The notes under the pieces were generated by a model. It searched no databases, was not told the DNA's origin, and worked only from the letters and a program-made list of their open reading frames with translations. 45,140 nt of DNA, taken from CAYGDT01 sp964348745 (GTDB lineage: Bacteria > Patescibacteriota > Gracilibacteria > Peribacterales > Peribacteraceae). The translations under genes and the position numbers were made by a program. Below, in pieces: positions 35,139 to 43,850 of this stretch. The stretch is from assembly GCA_964348745.1 (NCBI GenBank), contig CAYGDT010000002.1:1-45140 (forward strand). Direction: 5' to 3'. The first letter of the stretch is position 1. Each line of letters opens with the position of its first letter.

Positions 35139-38100
35139 TTATTTCCTCCTTCTTCTCATCCACCCTATACCCGCAGCTGCACCCGCTCCGACAACGACCA
35201 CTGCAGCAGGTCCCGTGTCTCCCACAGGGCCTTGTTTTTGAATGATCGGTTGCAACTGCGCCAATGGCAGCCGGTATGGGAGAGTCGAATTCCCGGGGAA
35301 GCGTGGGAATCCGACTCCTTGCGTAAACATTCCCTGACCCAGCTGTCCATTGAGTAATCCGTCCGGAGAGAGCGTGCCGAATTGTCCCAATCCGATTTGC
35401 CCCAAGGCAGGGAGACTTACTCCATTGGCAATCAGTGTTTCAATCCGGCAGTACCGATCGCAACCGTCGCCATTCAAGCGGCTGCCGTCATCGCAGAATT
35501 CCGCGAAGTCCGTGTCGACAATACCCTCTCCACAGCGAGGAACGGAACAGTCCGGACGACACTTTGCATTCGGCGTGTCGGTATTGAGCGCTCCTAGATC
35601 GCATTCTTCTCCAGGATCAATAACGCTATCGCCGCAAGTAAGTGATAGGAAGCGGCAATCTTCACACATGTAGGACAATGTCGCATCATGCAACGAAGGC
35701 TCGCACTGCTCGCCGAGCAGAGACTCCACAATACCATCCCCGCAAATACCGACCTCAAGCTCGCAATTGGTACTGCATCCATCGTTGTCGATAAGATTTC
35801 TATCGTCGCACTCTTCACCTTTCTCCAGAATGCCGTTGCTACAGAGCGGCGCTGAAGCGACGAATGTGGAATCGTTATCGGTACCCGTGCCTCCTGCATT
35901 TGCTCCGGCGAATATTTCCCCATCCACGCCCCCGCTGATTCCTCCAAGATTTCCGCCATTGATTCCGCCGATTGTTCCACCCAAGTAACCGCCGTTATTG
36001 CCTCCGCTGGTACCACCCAAGTAACCGCCGTTATTGCCTCCGCTGTTTCCACCACTGTTTCCTCCGCATGACTCTACGCATTCATTCATGGTCAACGGAT
36101 AGGTACAACTCATGAACGCATTACAGTCACCGGTTGCCGCTTCGCAACATACCGCAGAAGAACACTCCGCCGCATCGCAAGCGATGCGTGCACCGCCGGT
36201 ACTGCAGAAACCATCTGTAGCGCAATACGGTACCTGGCAAATCTTTTGGCATCCTGTAGAGAATTTATCGCAAAGCGTACAACTGTTGATATCCCCACAA
36301 TCTTCATGCGTTTTACATGGCGCGCGCGACGAAACAGACGAAGCACTTGATGAGGAGAAACCGCAGACTAATCCGCATTGCGTCAGCGTCATGGGGTTTA
36401 CACACGTTGCCTGGTCGGAACACACATTACCGCTTGTACAACAGAACTTTGGCGTGTTGGTACACGCTTGATCCTCGCAGACGATGTTCGTTGTATTCTT
36501 GGCACAGAAACCATCCGAACAGACGGGAACTTCGCACAATTTTTCGCAACGATCACCGAGAATACTGCAGTCGGGTTCGCAGTTTGTTTCTCCGCAATCA
36601 TCGGCAGTTTCGCAGTAAATAACTCCTGAACAATCTGCATCGTCTTCGCAGTCGTCTTTGTGTGCACCGGAGAAGATCTGGCATTGCTTATCTTCACAAG
36701 CAAGATGGAAATCATCGGCACAGTCCGCGTTGACGTCACAATCGTTTTCTCCTGATCCCGCGACATTCACACACTGCTGGTTTTTACAGGTGAGATGCTG
36801 ATCATCTTTACAGTCTGCGGTATTTTTACAATCGTCTTTTGCAGCACCGGTGACAATGGAGCATTGCCGCGCAACGCATGTGAGGTGCTGATTGTCCGAA
36901 CAATTGTCGTTAGAAAGACAGTCATCTTGCGCAGCGCCGGGAACGAGAATGCATTGCTTGTTTTGACAAGTAAGATGCTGATTGTCTGTGCAATCTCCGG
37001 CAGCAGCGCAGTGATCTTTTTCCGCTCCGCTGAAGACGAGGCATTGTTTATTTTCACAGGCGAGATGCTGATCGTCTGTGCAGTCTTCCGCGCTGTCGCA
37101 CTTGTTGGCCATCGCACCGGGGAATGCTTTGCATTGTTTGTTTTCGCATTCCAGATGCGTATCGTCGGTGCAATCGTCCGGTGTAGCGCACTCGTCGCGT
37201 GAAGCTCCGGAGAGAGCCACGCATTGCTTGTTGCTGCATCCGAGGTGAACATTGTCACTACAATCGCCGGCTGTTACGCAGGTGTCTTTGCTCGCACCTT
37301 GGACAAGCGCGCACTGCTTGTTGGCACACGCGAAATGAACATTATCCTTACAATCGTTATTGGTAATGCAATCATCCGTACCTGCTCCCTGTACAACAGT
37401 GCATTGCTGGTTAACACAACCTAAATGCGTCGATTCCTTACAAATGCCACTCACGGGATTCGTGCAGCGTTCATTGGTGAAGACCTGATCAGAGCAGAGA
37501 TGATTGACGCAAAAACTCTGTGAACAACTTTGCGCGCAACCATCCTTGCCTGCAATACACGAACCGCAGTGCTTTGATCCGCAATCGGCATCATCCAGAC
37601 AATAATCCAGATACGAACACTCGGATGCCTCGCAGGATTCTTCCTGATACTGTTCGCGGCAGACGCCGTCGAAACAGGCTTCGAATGAACACGTATCTAT
37701 GCAATCGGATGCTGTACCTAGTTCTGGCTTCGTACGAGTACACTTGCCACCGTAAAAACGTGGACAACGATAGGTCTGATTACAATCGGCGTTTGTGACG
37801 CAACCTGTTTCGCCAGGGCCGGGGCCTCCGGTGGTTCCACCCGTCGATTCTCCAGGGCCGGGGCCTCCTGTAGTACCTCCTGTAGTACCTCCCGTAGTTC
37901 CACCTGTGGTACCGCCCGTAGTGCCGCCATTCGTTCCCCCGGTGGTTCCTCCGGTCGTGCCTCCCGTGGTTCCTCCGGTATTGCCTGGACCAGGACCAGG
38001 GACACATGTGCCATGTCGACACTCCTCACTTACTTTACAGTAGCTGATACATTGCCCCGAAGTGCATGTTGTACATGAATCTGCAGGACAAGGCAGGGAA

Positions 38101-41100
38101 GGTGAACACTGGTTACTTGGAACACATGTGCAATCCTTTTGCATGAAACCCGCTGCGCAATCTACAGCAAGACAAAAACTGTTATAACAGCAACCCGTAC
38201 TGCAATCTGCATTAATGTTGCATGCACTCGGACACGGAGGGAAATTGCAATCGTTCTTCGGATCTCTGCTTACAAACGATCCATCAGGACATTGTTTGAC
38301 GTCCGTAGTACACACATTGCCGGGACCGGGTCCTGGTCCCGGACTGTTGATGCAGTCTGCGTTTGAGGAGCAACTATCCTGGCCAGAACCTTGCACGAGT
38401 GTGCATTGTTGGTTCTTACAAGCAAAATGTTTCACCGATTGACCTGGACCGGGACCTGCATTTCCTGGACCACCCGGACCCGGCGTACCACCGGGACCTC
38501 CGGGGCCTGGACCGGGCGAACCTCCAGGGCCACCGGGGCCGGGACCAGGGCCTGCAGTACAGTCTACTTCGGTTGCACACTCATCTTCCGGTGGATCACA
38601 CGGCACACCCTCTCCGCACGGAAAACTTTTTCCTACGCACTGATTATTTTCACAAACGTAATACGCAAGATTCCTTGGGCAATCTTGGTCTATGAGACAA
38701 CTCGTTTTATTGTCATAACATTCTTGGTTGCACTCGGCCCACTCTTCAAGGAGAGCATTATCCACTCTTTCGCAATGGAGCTTATTTGGCTTCTGCGAAA
38801 ATTCTTCATAACTTAATGCAAAAGAGCTACCGAGACACTTTTCGGGATCTTCGTAATTGTAGCCTACGGTCCCGAGTAGTTCTTCGACTGTACAGACTTT
38901 AGGACAGATAAATACAAATCCAACTAAATCCTGCAATGCCTGACCACTGATACCATCTTTACATATTGCTTTGCGCTCTGCAGCAGTCATGGATGGTGTA
39001 AACGATGTTGGCGCTGCACAAACATAACTCGTGTCACAGAGTTCATATTGCGAAAATGGTCTCATTCTTTCACAATTCTCGATTAGACATTTGTCACTGC
39101 AGTCATTGAGTTCGTCAATACAAAAACCACATGTGTCCGGGCAGTCATCTGAAAAGACAGGATATGCAGGGGTGGTGTCAGCGAATATACATGCATCATC
39201 GCCCTCACCCAATACTTCAACGCATTGCTTATCTTCACAAGCGGTATGTTTTTGCGCGCATTCGAGATCATCGCGACATTCATCGTCACCTTCGCCATCG
39301 ACCGCCTTACACTGGAAATCGATGCAGGCTAGATGTGTGGGAGCACTGCACTGGAAATCGTCACTACACTTATCCTCTGCACCCGGCCCACCCACAACTT
39401 CAGAATTTTCATACATCGTTATGCAAGCTCCATTCAAACAATCGCGATACTCCACCATCATGCAGTCGAAATCTTCGGTGCACTGATCTTTTCCTTCACC
39501 GGTTATATCAATACATTGACCACCTTCGCACCCAACATGCACGCCGTCGCACTCGGCATCCCTCTCGCATTCGTTTTGCTGCTCCCCCGGAAATTCTTTG
39601 CATTGGAAAAACTCACACGCCAGGTGCGTTGCTTCTGCAGGGCAGTCTGCGTCGGAAGAACAGGAATTTTCCTGTGCACCCGGTTTGACGACGCATGCTT
39701 GGTTCTCGCATTCAAAGTGCACGCTATCCGCACAATTATCATCGGTGCTGCAGGTGTCTTGTTCGGCTCCGGGCACTTCTTTACACTGCTTATTGGAGCA
39801 GGCGAGGTGCGTCGTGTCCGCGCAGTCGTCATCTGTGACGCACGTATTTTCTCCTCCGCCGGATTTTTCGACGCATTGCTTGTTTTCACAAGTTACATGT
39901 TCCGTATTTTTAAATTTGCAATCAAATCCGCATGAGTCAGATTCCATGCGTGTGCAGTTTCCTCCGCCCGATGCGCACGCGATGCGTGCATTTGTGCCAA
40001 GACATGCGGCCCCATCGGTTTTCCCACCAACACAAAGGGTACCCTCGTCGCATTCTTCCGGCGGGAGATTCGGTCCGATGGGGTAATCGTTGGATGTACG
40101 TACGGATCCATCGCCGCAGAATGCCACGAGACAAGTGTTGGTGCAGGTATCCGTATCAACGATATTGCCGTCATCGCACTCTTCATTTTTTTCGAGGATG
40201 TTATTTCCGCAGACAGCAGGGGTATCCGGAGGGCACGTGCATCCATCGTATGTGATACCACAAGCTTTACCCATGCATTGCACCGTTGCCATGTAACACT
40301 CGCCAAATGTAAAACACTTCGTTTCTCCATCCACTTGCGTGAAACAATAATCGTTATCGATCGGTTGGCATGTTTTTGCAACGTGCGTTGGACAAACGGA
40401 TTCCGTGCACTCACGGGTACTATTTTTACAGTAATTTGCATCATCAATATCGCACTGATCGGCATTCGGATCATTCGTCACGGTATTCGGGATAAAGTAC
40501 TTCTCACCCGGTAGAGCCCAGCATTCCGTTTGCGTCATATTCGAACATTCCGGCACGGGATCAAATACGGTTTGTATGCAACACACGCCTTCGGGATCAG
40601 GGTCAGGATCTTGCTTGATATCGGGCTCGTCATCAACAAGGACGCACGCATCTCCCTGGCATTCGGTATGCTGAGAGCAGTCGCCCGCAGTAGCGCATTC
40701 ATTTGCTCCCGCACCAGCTTTCTGCACACATTTCAAATTTTCACATTCCATGTGTTTAATCCAAGAGCAACCAAGATGCGGCACGCATTCGTTTTGTCCG
40801 AGACCGCTGACGACAAGACATGCTCCGCTTTGAGCGTCACATTCGGAATGCTCTTCACGCCTGCACCGCGGATCGCATCCGTCTCCCGAACTGAAATTAC
40901 CATCATCACACTGTTCGCCAGATGCAGGGCTGAAAACGCCATCGCCACAACGTGGCAATGTGCAATCCGAACGACACGTTGCATCTGGCATGTCTCTATT
41001 ATTCGCGTAGCCTTCATCACATCGTTCACCCGGTTCTACAATTGCATTTCCGCATACCGGATCGTTGGGATCAAACGGAACACACGTACAATTATTGCAA

Positions 41101-42479
41101 TCCATTCCTTGTGTTTCCGGACTGAATTGATTGCATTGGGCACCGCGCGGTTCGCATTGTTCACCTATATGTGTTTCGACCCTTTCGTTGCCGCATACAG
41201 CCATCGTGCAATCGACATTGCAGCCGGCTACAGGACTGTGCGTAGGATCGATTTCTGTCCCTTGACCGTTACCCTCTCCCAGATCGCATTGCTCATTTAA
41301 ATCACTGTCAACAATCCCGTCGCCGCAGACACGCAACTTACAATCGTTGGAGCACTCGATGTAATAGTCACCATTAATTGGACCGTAATCGCATTCTTCG
41401 CCGGTTTGCACGACGCGATTTCCGCAAACTTCTGCAACACAAGATGCATCACACCCGTCACCTACTTCGGTATTCCCGTCATCGCACTGCTCTCCTACCA
41501 AATGACATGCATCGAGAACGCTTCCGATGAGCGAAGCGAAAATCCTCTGGAAGAATCCGAAAACTCCGCAACCGACACGCCTTTGTTGCAGAGTACCGTC
41601 TCCGCAGAATTCTATTGTGCAGGATGCACTGCAGCCATCAACGTCGCTTACATTACCATCATCGCATTCCTCTCCTGTGTGGAGACTGCCATCTCCGCAG
41701 ATTTCCAATGTGCATGAAGAGTTACAACCATCGTTATCGTCATTGTTACCATCGTCGCATTCCTCGCCCGTGTTCAAGGTTCCATCGCCGCAGGAGGGAC
41801 GAACGCACCTTTCGCAACACACAAACCTCGGTGCAGCGCCAGCTCCGTCTCCGGGACAGAGACCAGCAGCCGCAGCTCCGTCACAGCCAAGCGAAGCCAC
41901 ACAACATACTCCTGCACATTTATCATCTGGCGATGAGCTAAGAGAAGAGTTGTTCGTAGTGGAGCTGCTCGTAGTGGTTGTTTGCACGCTGGAAGAGCTG
42001 ATGGAGGATGATGACGTATTGATGGGAGCACTCGATGAACCCATAGAAACGGGATTGGCTATACATGTCCCTGCGGGGCCGCAGACGACTGCTGAGCAAC
42101 AGGTGGATATTTGGACTGGTGAGAGAGTACCTGATACACAACATGTAAAGATTTGTGGCGAACTGCAAACCGCACCAACAAATAAGCACCCATTGTTACA
42201 CTCATTAGGATCGTTGGCGGGATTACATGCGGAATTTGCACTGGTAGAAATACTGGTAGAAACAATAGAAGCAGCTGAAGATGAAGATGAACGGCAACTC
42301 GGTGGACAAATCTTCCCGGGAAGAGGATTGCCGTTTGCATCACAAACTTCTCCACAGGTTCCTGGGAACTGTGCCGACAATTTTTGTTGAGGCGCATACT
42401 GCACGCTCATCCAAACAACACTGGAAACAATACTCGCCAATGCCAGCAAGCGCGCGCCCATGGATAGAAACCCTAGCAT
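35139..42479 (-). CDS. Giant anchored Cys-rich repeat protein 3
   Basis: A 2446-residue predicted surface protein, the largest gene here. The N-terminal helix LLALASIVSSVVWMSV is followed by AQFPGTCGEVCDANGNPLPGKIC, shared with giant protein 1. Then come Ser-rich linkers, a long run of DUF4215 modules (about 41810-40870), HxxC...QC...G...C repeat arrays (39910-39180 and 37440-36640; unit 30 residues, four Cys each), collagen-like PGPGGPGG (38560-38440), GGTTGG (37990-37800) and Gly/Asn-rich linkers (36060-35920), final DUF4215 modules (35850-35440) and the tail with VGDTGP, hydrophobic helix and RRRRK. Probably an anchored, disulfide-stiffened, calcium-dependent adhesin. Its promoter follows the family design. 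Confidence 0.85.
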   Translation of the reverse strand: MLGFLSMGARLLALASIVSSVVWMSVQYAPQQKLSAQFPGTCGEVCDANGNPLPGKICPPSCRSSSSSAASIVSTSISTSANSACNPANDPNECNNGCLFVGAVCSSPQIFTCCVSGTLSPVQISTCCSAVVCGPAGTCIANPVSMGSSSAPINTSSSSISSSSVQTTTTSSSTTNNSSLSSSPDDKCAGVCCVASLGCDGAAAAGLCPGDGAGAAPRFVCCERCVRPSCGDGTLNTGEECDDGNNDDNDGCNSSCTLEICGDGSLHTGEECDDGNVSDVDGCSASCTIEFCGDGTLQQRRVGCGVFGFFQRIFASLIGSVLDACHLVGEQCDDGNTEVGDGCDASCVAEVCGNRVVQTGEECDYGPINGDYYIECSNDCKLRVCGDGIVDSDLNEQCDLGEGNGQGTEIDPTHSPVAGCNVDCTMAVCGNERVETHIGEQCEPRGAQCNQFSPETQGMDCNNCTCVPFDPNDPVCGNAIVEPGERCDEGYANNRDMPDATCRSDCTLPRCGDGVFSPASGEQCDDGNFSSGDGCDPRCRREEHSECDAQSGACLVVSGLGQNECVPHLGCSWIKHMECENLKCVQKAGAGANECATAGDCSQHTECQGDACVLVDDEPDIKQDPDPDPEGVCCIQTVFDPVPECSNMTQTECWALPGEKYFIPNTVTNDPNADQCDIDDANYCKNSTRECTESVCPTHVAKTCQPIDNDYCFTQVDGETKCFTFGECYMATVQCMGKACGITYDGCTCPPDTPAVCGNNILEKNEECDDGNIVDTDTCTNTCLVAFCGDGSVRTSNDYPIGPNLPPEECDEGTLCVGGKTDGAACLGTNARIACASGGGNCTRMESDSCGFDCKFKNTEHVTCENKQCVEKSGGGENTCVTDDDCADTTHLACSNKQCKEVPGAEQDTCSTDDNCADSVHFECENQACVVKPGAQENSCSSDADCPAEATHLACEFFQCKEFPGEQQNECERDAECDGVHVGCEGGQCIDITGEGKDQCTEDFDCMMVEYRDCLNGACITMYENSEVVGGPGAEDKCSDDFQCSAPTHLACIDFQCKAVDGEGDDECRDDLECAQKHTACEDKQCVEVLGEGDDACIFADTTPAYPVFSDDCPDTCGFCIDELNDCSDKCLIENCERMRPFSQYELCDTSYVCAAPTSFTPSMTAAERKAICKDGISGQALQDLVGFVFICPKVCTVEELLGTVGYNYEDPEKCLGSSFALSYEEFSQKPNKLHCERVDNALLEEWAECNQECYDNKTSCLIDQDCPRNLAYYVCENNQCVGKSFPCGEGVPCDPPEDECATEVDCTAGPGPGPGGPGGSPGPGPGGPGGTPGPGGPGNAGPGPGQSVKHFACKNQQCTLVQGSGQDSCSSNADCINSPGPGPGPGNVCTTDVKQCPDGSFVSRDPKNDCNFPPCPSACNINADCSTGCCYNSFCLAVDCAAGFMQKDCTCVPSNQCSPSLPCPADSCTTCTSGQCISYCKVSEECRHGTCVPGPGPGNTGGTTGGTTGGTTGGTNGGTTGGTTGGTTGGTTGGTTGGPGPGESTGGTTGGPGPGETGCVTNADCNQTYRCPRFYGGKCTRTKPELGTASDCIDTCSFEACFDGVCREQYQEESCEASECSYLDYCLDDADCGSKHCGSCIAGKDGCAQSCSQSFCVNHLCSDQVFTNERCTNPVSGICKESTHLGCVNQQCTVVQGAGTDDCITNNDCKDNVHFACANKQCALVQGASKDTCVTAGDCSDNVHLGCSNKQCVALSGASRDECATPDDCTDDTHLECENKQCKAFPGAMANKCDSAEDCTDDQHLACENKQCLVFSGAEKDHCAAAGDCTDNQHLTCQNKQCILVPGAAQDDCLSNDNCSDNQHLTCVARQCSIVTGAAKDDCKNTADCKDDQHLTCKNQQCVNVAGSGENDCDVNADCADDFHLACEDKQCQIFSGAHKDDCEDDADCSGVIYCETADDCGETNCEPDCSILGDRCEKLCEVPVCSDGFCAKNTTNIVCEDQACTNTPKFCCTSGNVCSDQATCVNPMTLTQCGLVCGFSSSSASSVSSRAPCKTHEDCGDINSCTLCDKFSTGCQKICQVPYCATDGFCSTGGARIACDAAECSSAVCCEAATGDCNAFMSCTYPLTMNECVESCGGNSGGNSGGNNGGYLGGTSGGNNGGYLGGTIGGINGGNLGGISGGVDGEIFAGANAGGTGTDNDSTFVASAPLCSNGILEKGEECDDRNLIDNDGCSTNCELEVGICGDGIVESLLGEQCEPSLHDATLSYMCEDCRFLSLTCGDSVIDPGEECDLGALNTDTPNAKCRPDCSVPRCGEGIVDTDFAEFCDDGSRLNGDGCDRYCRIETLIANGVSLPALGQIGLGQFGTLSPDGLLNGQLGQGMFTQGVGFPRFPGNSTLPYRLPLAQLQPIIQKQGPVGDTGPAAVVVVGAGAAAGIGWMRRRRK
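36640..37440 (-). repeat. 90-bp tandem repeat array in giant protein 3
   Basis: About nine tandem copies of a 30-residue unit, consensus HLxCxNKQCxxxxGAxxDxCxxxxDCxD, make up this stretch. The framework Cys, His and Gly are fixed while the positions between vary strongly. A second, more degenerate array of the same module type lies at 39180-39910. Confidence 0.85.
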
Positions 42480-42486
42480 TAAAAAA

Positions 42487-42530
42487 AGTGTAGCAAATTG
42501 CCTAGTGAATGCGCAGACGTGTCGACTTGC
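42487..42530 (-). promoter_or_regulatory. Giant protein 3 promoter with shared upstream block
   Basis: On the minus strand, GCAAGTCGAC-N4-CTGCGC (42530-42511), an 18-bp spacer and TACACT (42492-42487) end 7 nt before the ATG. The spacing between block and -10 box equals that of the other two giant genes. Confidence 0.65.
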
Positions 42531-42606
42531 GTAATACGCAAAACGTTTGGCAATTTATCTGTGGGAGTTTTAAGATGTATTGCATACACAAGAAACATGC
42601 GACACG

Positions 42607-42612
42607 TATACT
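42607..42612 (+). promoter_or_regulatory. -10 box setting the dGTPase start
   Basis: TATACT ends 6 nt before the GTG at 42619. The alternative TTG at 42580 lies upstream of the box, so the GTG is preferred. Confidence 0.5.
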
Positions 42613-42618
42613 GCCTGC

Positions 42619-43752
42619 GTGAAATCGCTTACACAACGCATAGCCGAGGCAAACCATCTCCTTGCTCCCTACGCAGTCCCGATCGAAGGCACGCTCGGTC
42701 GAAGCGTAAACGAATCGCCGGACGCAACGCGTTTTCCGTTTCAACGTGATCGCGATCGGATTGTGCACTGTCTTGCATTCCGCAGACTCAAGGGAAAAAC
42801 ACAGGTGTTTGTCAGTGGCGGAGGAGACCACTACCGCACGCGCCTCACCCATACATTCGAAGTCGCACAGATCAGCAGAGACATGGCGCGCACGCTCCGT
42901 CTCAACGAAGATCTCGCCGAATGCATCGCGCTGGCGCACGATCTTGGGCACCCGCCTTTCGGGCACGCCGGCGAAGAAGCGCTTGATACATGGATGCGCA
43001 CGCACGGCGGAACATTTGAACATAACCGCCAATCACTGCGCGTTGTCTCCGTGCTCGAAACCCATTCCGCGCTGCAACATGGGCTGAATTTGAATCTGGA
43101 AGTGTTGGAGGGGCTCATGAAACACCGAACACCGTTTGACAATGCCGGTGCCGTAACGGAAGAAAGAGAGGGAATAGAAGAAATAGAGGGAATAAGGATG
43201 CCGCGACGGCCATCGCTGGAAGCGCAGCTGGTGAATCTCGCCGATGAGATCGCCTACACCGGACACGATGTGGATGACGGCCTGCGCGCGAAACTTTTTT
43301 CCGTCGATGACGTGCGTAGCATTCCGCTGACAAAGGAAGCTCTGGGTAAAGCGCACGCACGCGGTACATCCCTTCGTGGAGCGCTCATCGATCTGCTCGT
43401 CAGCGATGTATATGTGCAAACCGATACGCAGATCGTGCTGCAGGGCGTTGCTTCACTCGACGATGTTTACACGCGAGCGGATCAGCCCGTGCGGTTTTCA
43501 CCTGCAATGCGGGAAAAACTCGATGCACTGCGGGCATTTCTCTGGAAACGCATGTACCTGCATCCCGATGTCATCGAAAAAGCACGCAACGGGCAACACA
43601 TTGTGCGATCCCTCTGCGATCATTTCTTTGCCCATCCAACTGAAAAAATTGTAGTCTTAATGAATGCACACTCTGCAACACTCCCCGAAGCGGTGAAAGA
43701 CTATGTTGCGGGAATGACGGATGACTTTGCGAAGCAAAGTCAAACAGAATAA
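42619..43752 (+). CDS. dGTPase-like HD-domain triphosphohydrolase
   Basis: About 377 residues. Deoxynucleoside triphosphohydrolases of this family cleave dNTPs to nucleoside and triphosphate. The HD-domain metal ligands are visible in order: RTRLTHTFEV (His), LAHDLGHPPFGHAGE (His-Asp, then further His) and LVNLADEIAYTGHDVDDG (Asp). RDRDRIVHCLAFRRLKGKTQVF is the conserved N-terminal block, and EHNRQSLRVV is also typical. Oddity: between KHRTPFDN and PSLEAQLVNLADE there are about 20 extra residues, EREGIEEIEGIRMPRR, encoded by a purine-rich near-repeat at 43158-43200. The start is GTG 42619. It may keep dNTP pools balanced or limit phage replication. Confidence 0.85.
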   Translation: MKSLTQRIAEANHLLAPYAVPIEGTLGRSVNESPDATRFPFQRDRDRIVHCLAFRRLKGKTQVFVSGGGDHYRTRLTHTFEVAQISRDMARTLRLNEDLAECIALAHDLGHPPFGHAGEEALDTWMRTHGGTFEHNRQSLRVVSVLETHSALQHGLNLNLEVLEGLMKHRTPFDNAGAVTEEREGIEEIEGIRMPRRPSLEAQLVNLADEIAYTGHDVDDGLRAKLFSVDDVRSIPLTKEALGKAHARGTSLRGALIDLLVSDVYVQTDTQIVLQGVASLDDVYTRADQPVRFSPAMREKLDALRAFLWKRMYLHPDVIEKARNGQHIVRSLCDHFFAHPTEKIVVLMNAHSATLPEAVKDYVAGMTDDFAKQSQTE

Positions 43753-43850
43753 AGGATAGTGGATAGTGGATAAAAAAACACGGTGATCCATTATCCTCTT
43801 TCCATTCTCCATTATCCATTATCCATTATCCACTATCCTCTATCCATTCC
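43750..43850. repeat. Heptamer repeat inverted repeat (GTGGATA / TATCCAT type)
   Basis: AGTGGAT AGTGGAT units (43757-43771) face TTATCCA units in tandem (43790-43845). The repeat lies at the convergent junction of the dGTPase and M23 genes and overlaps the 3' end of the latter. Confidence 0.8.

Noticed and set aside
34800..35357. 185-codon open frame beginning MLGIDFSGVRKGFAW, vaguely like RuvX/YqgF
   Set aside because: The similarity stops after about 15 residues, and the rest lacks RuvX motifs. The frame runs across palindromes and into the giant gene 3 coding region on the other strand.
36640..37440. Regular spaced repeats as a CRISPR array
   Set aside because: The repeats are 90 bp, continuous with no unique spacers, and encode Cys-rich protein in frame. 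No cas genes are present.
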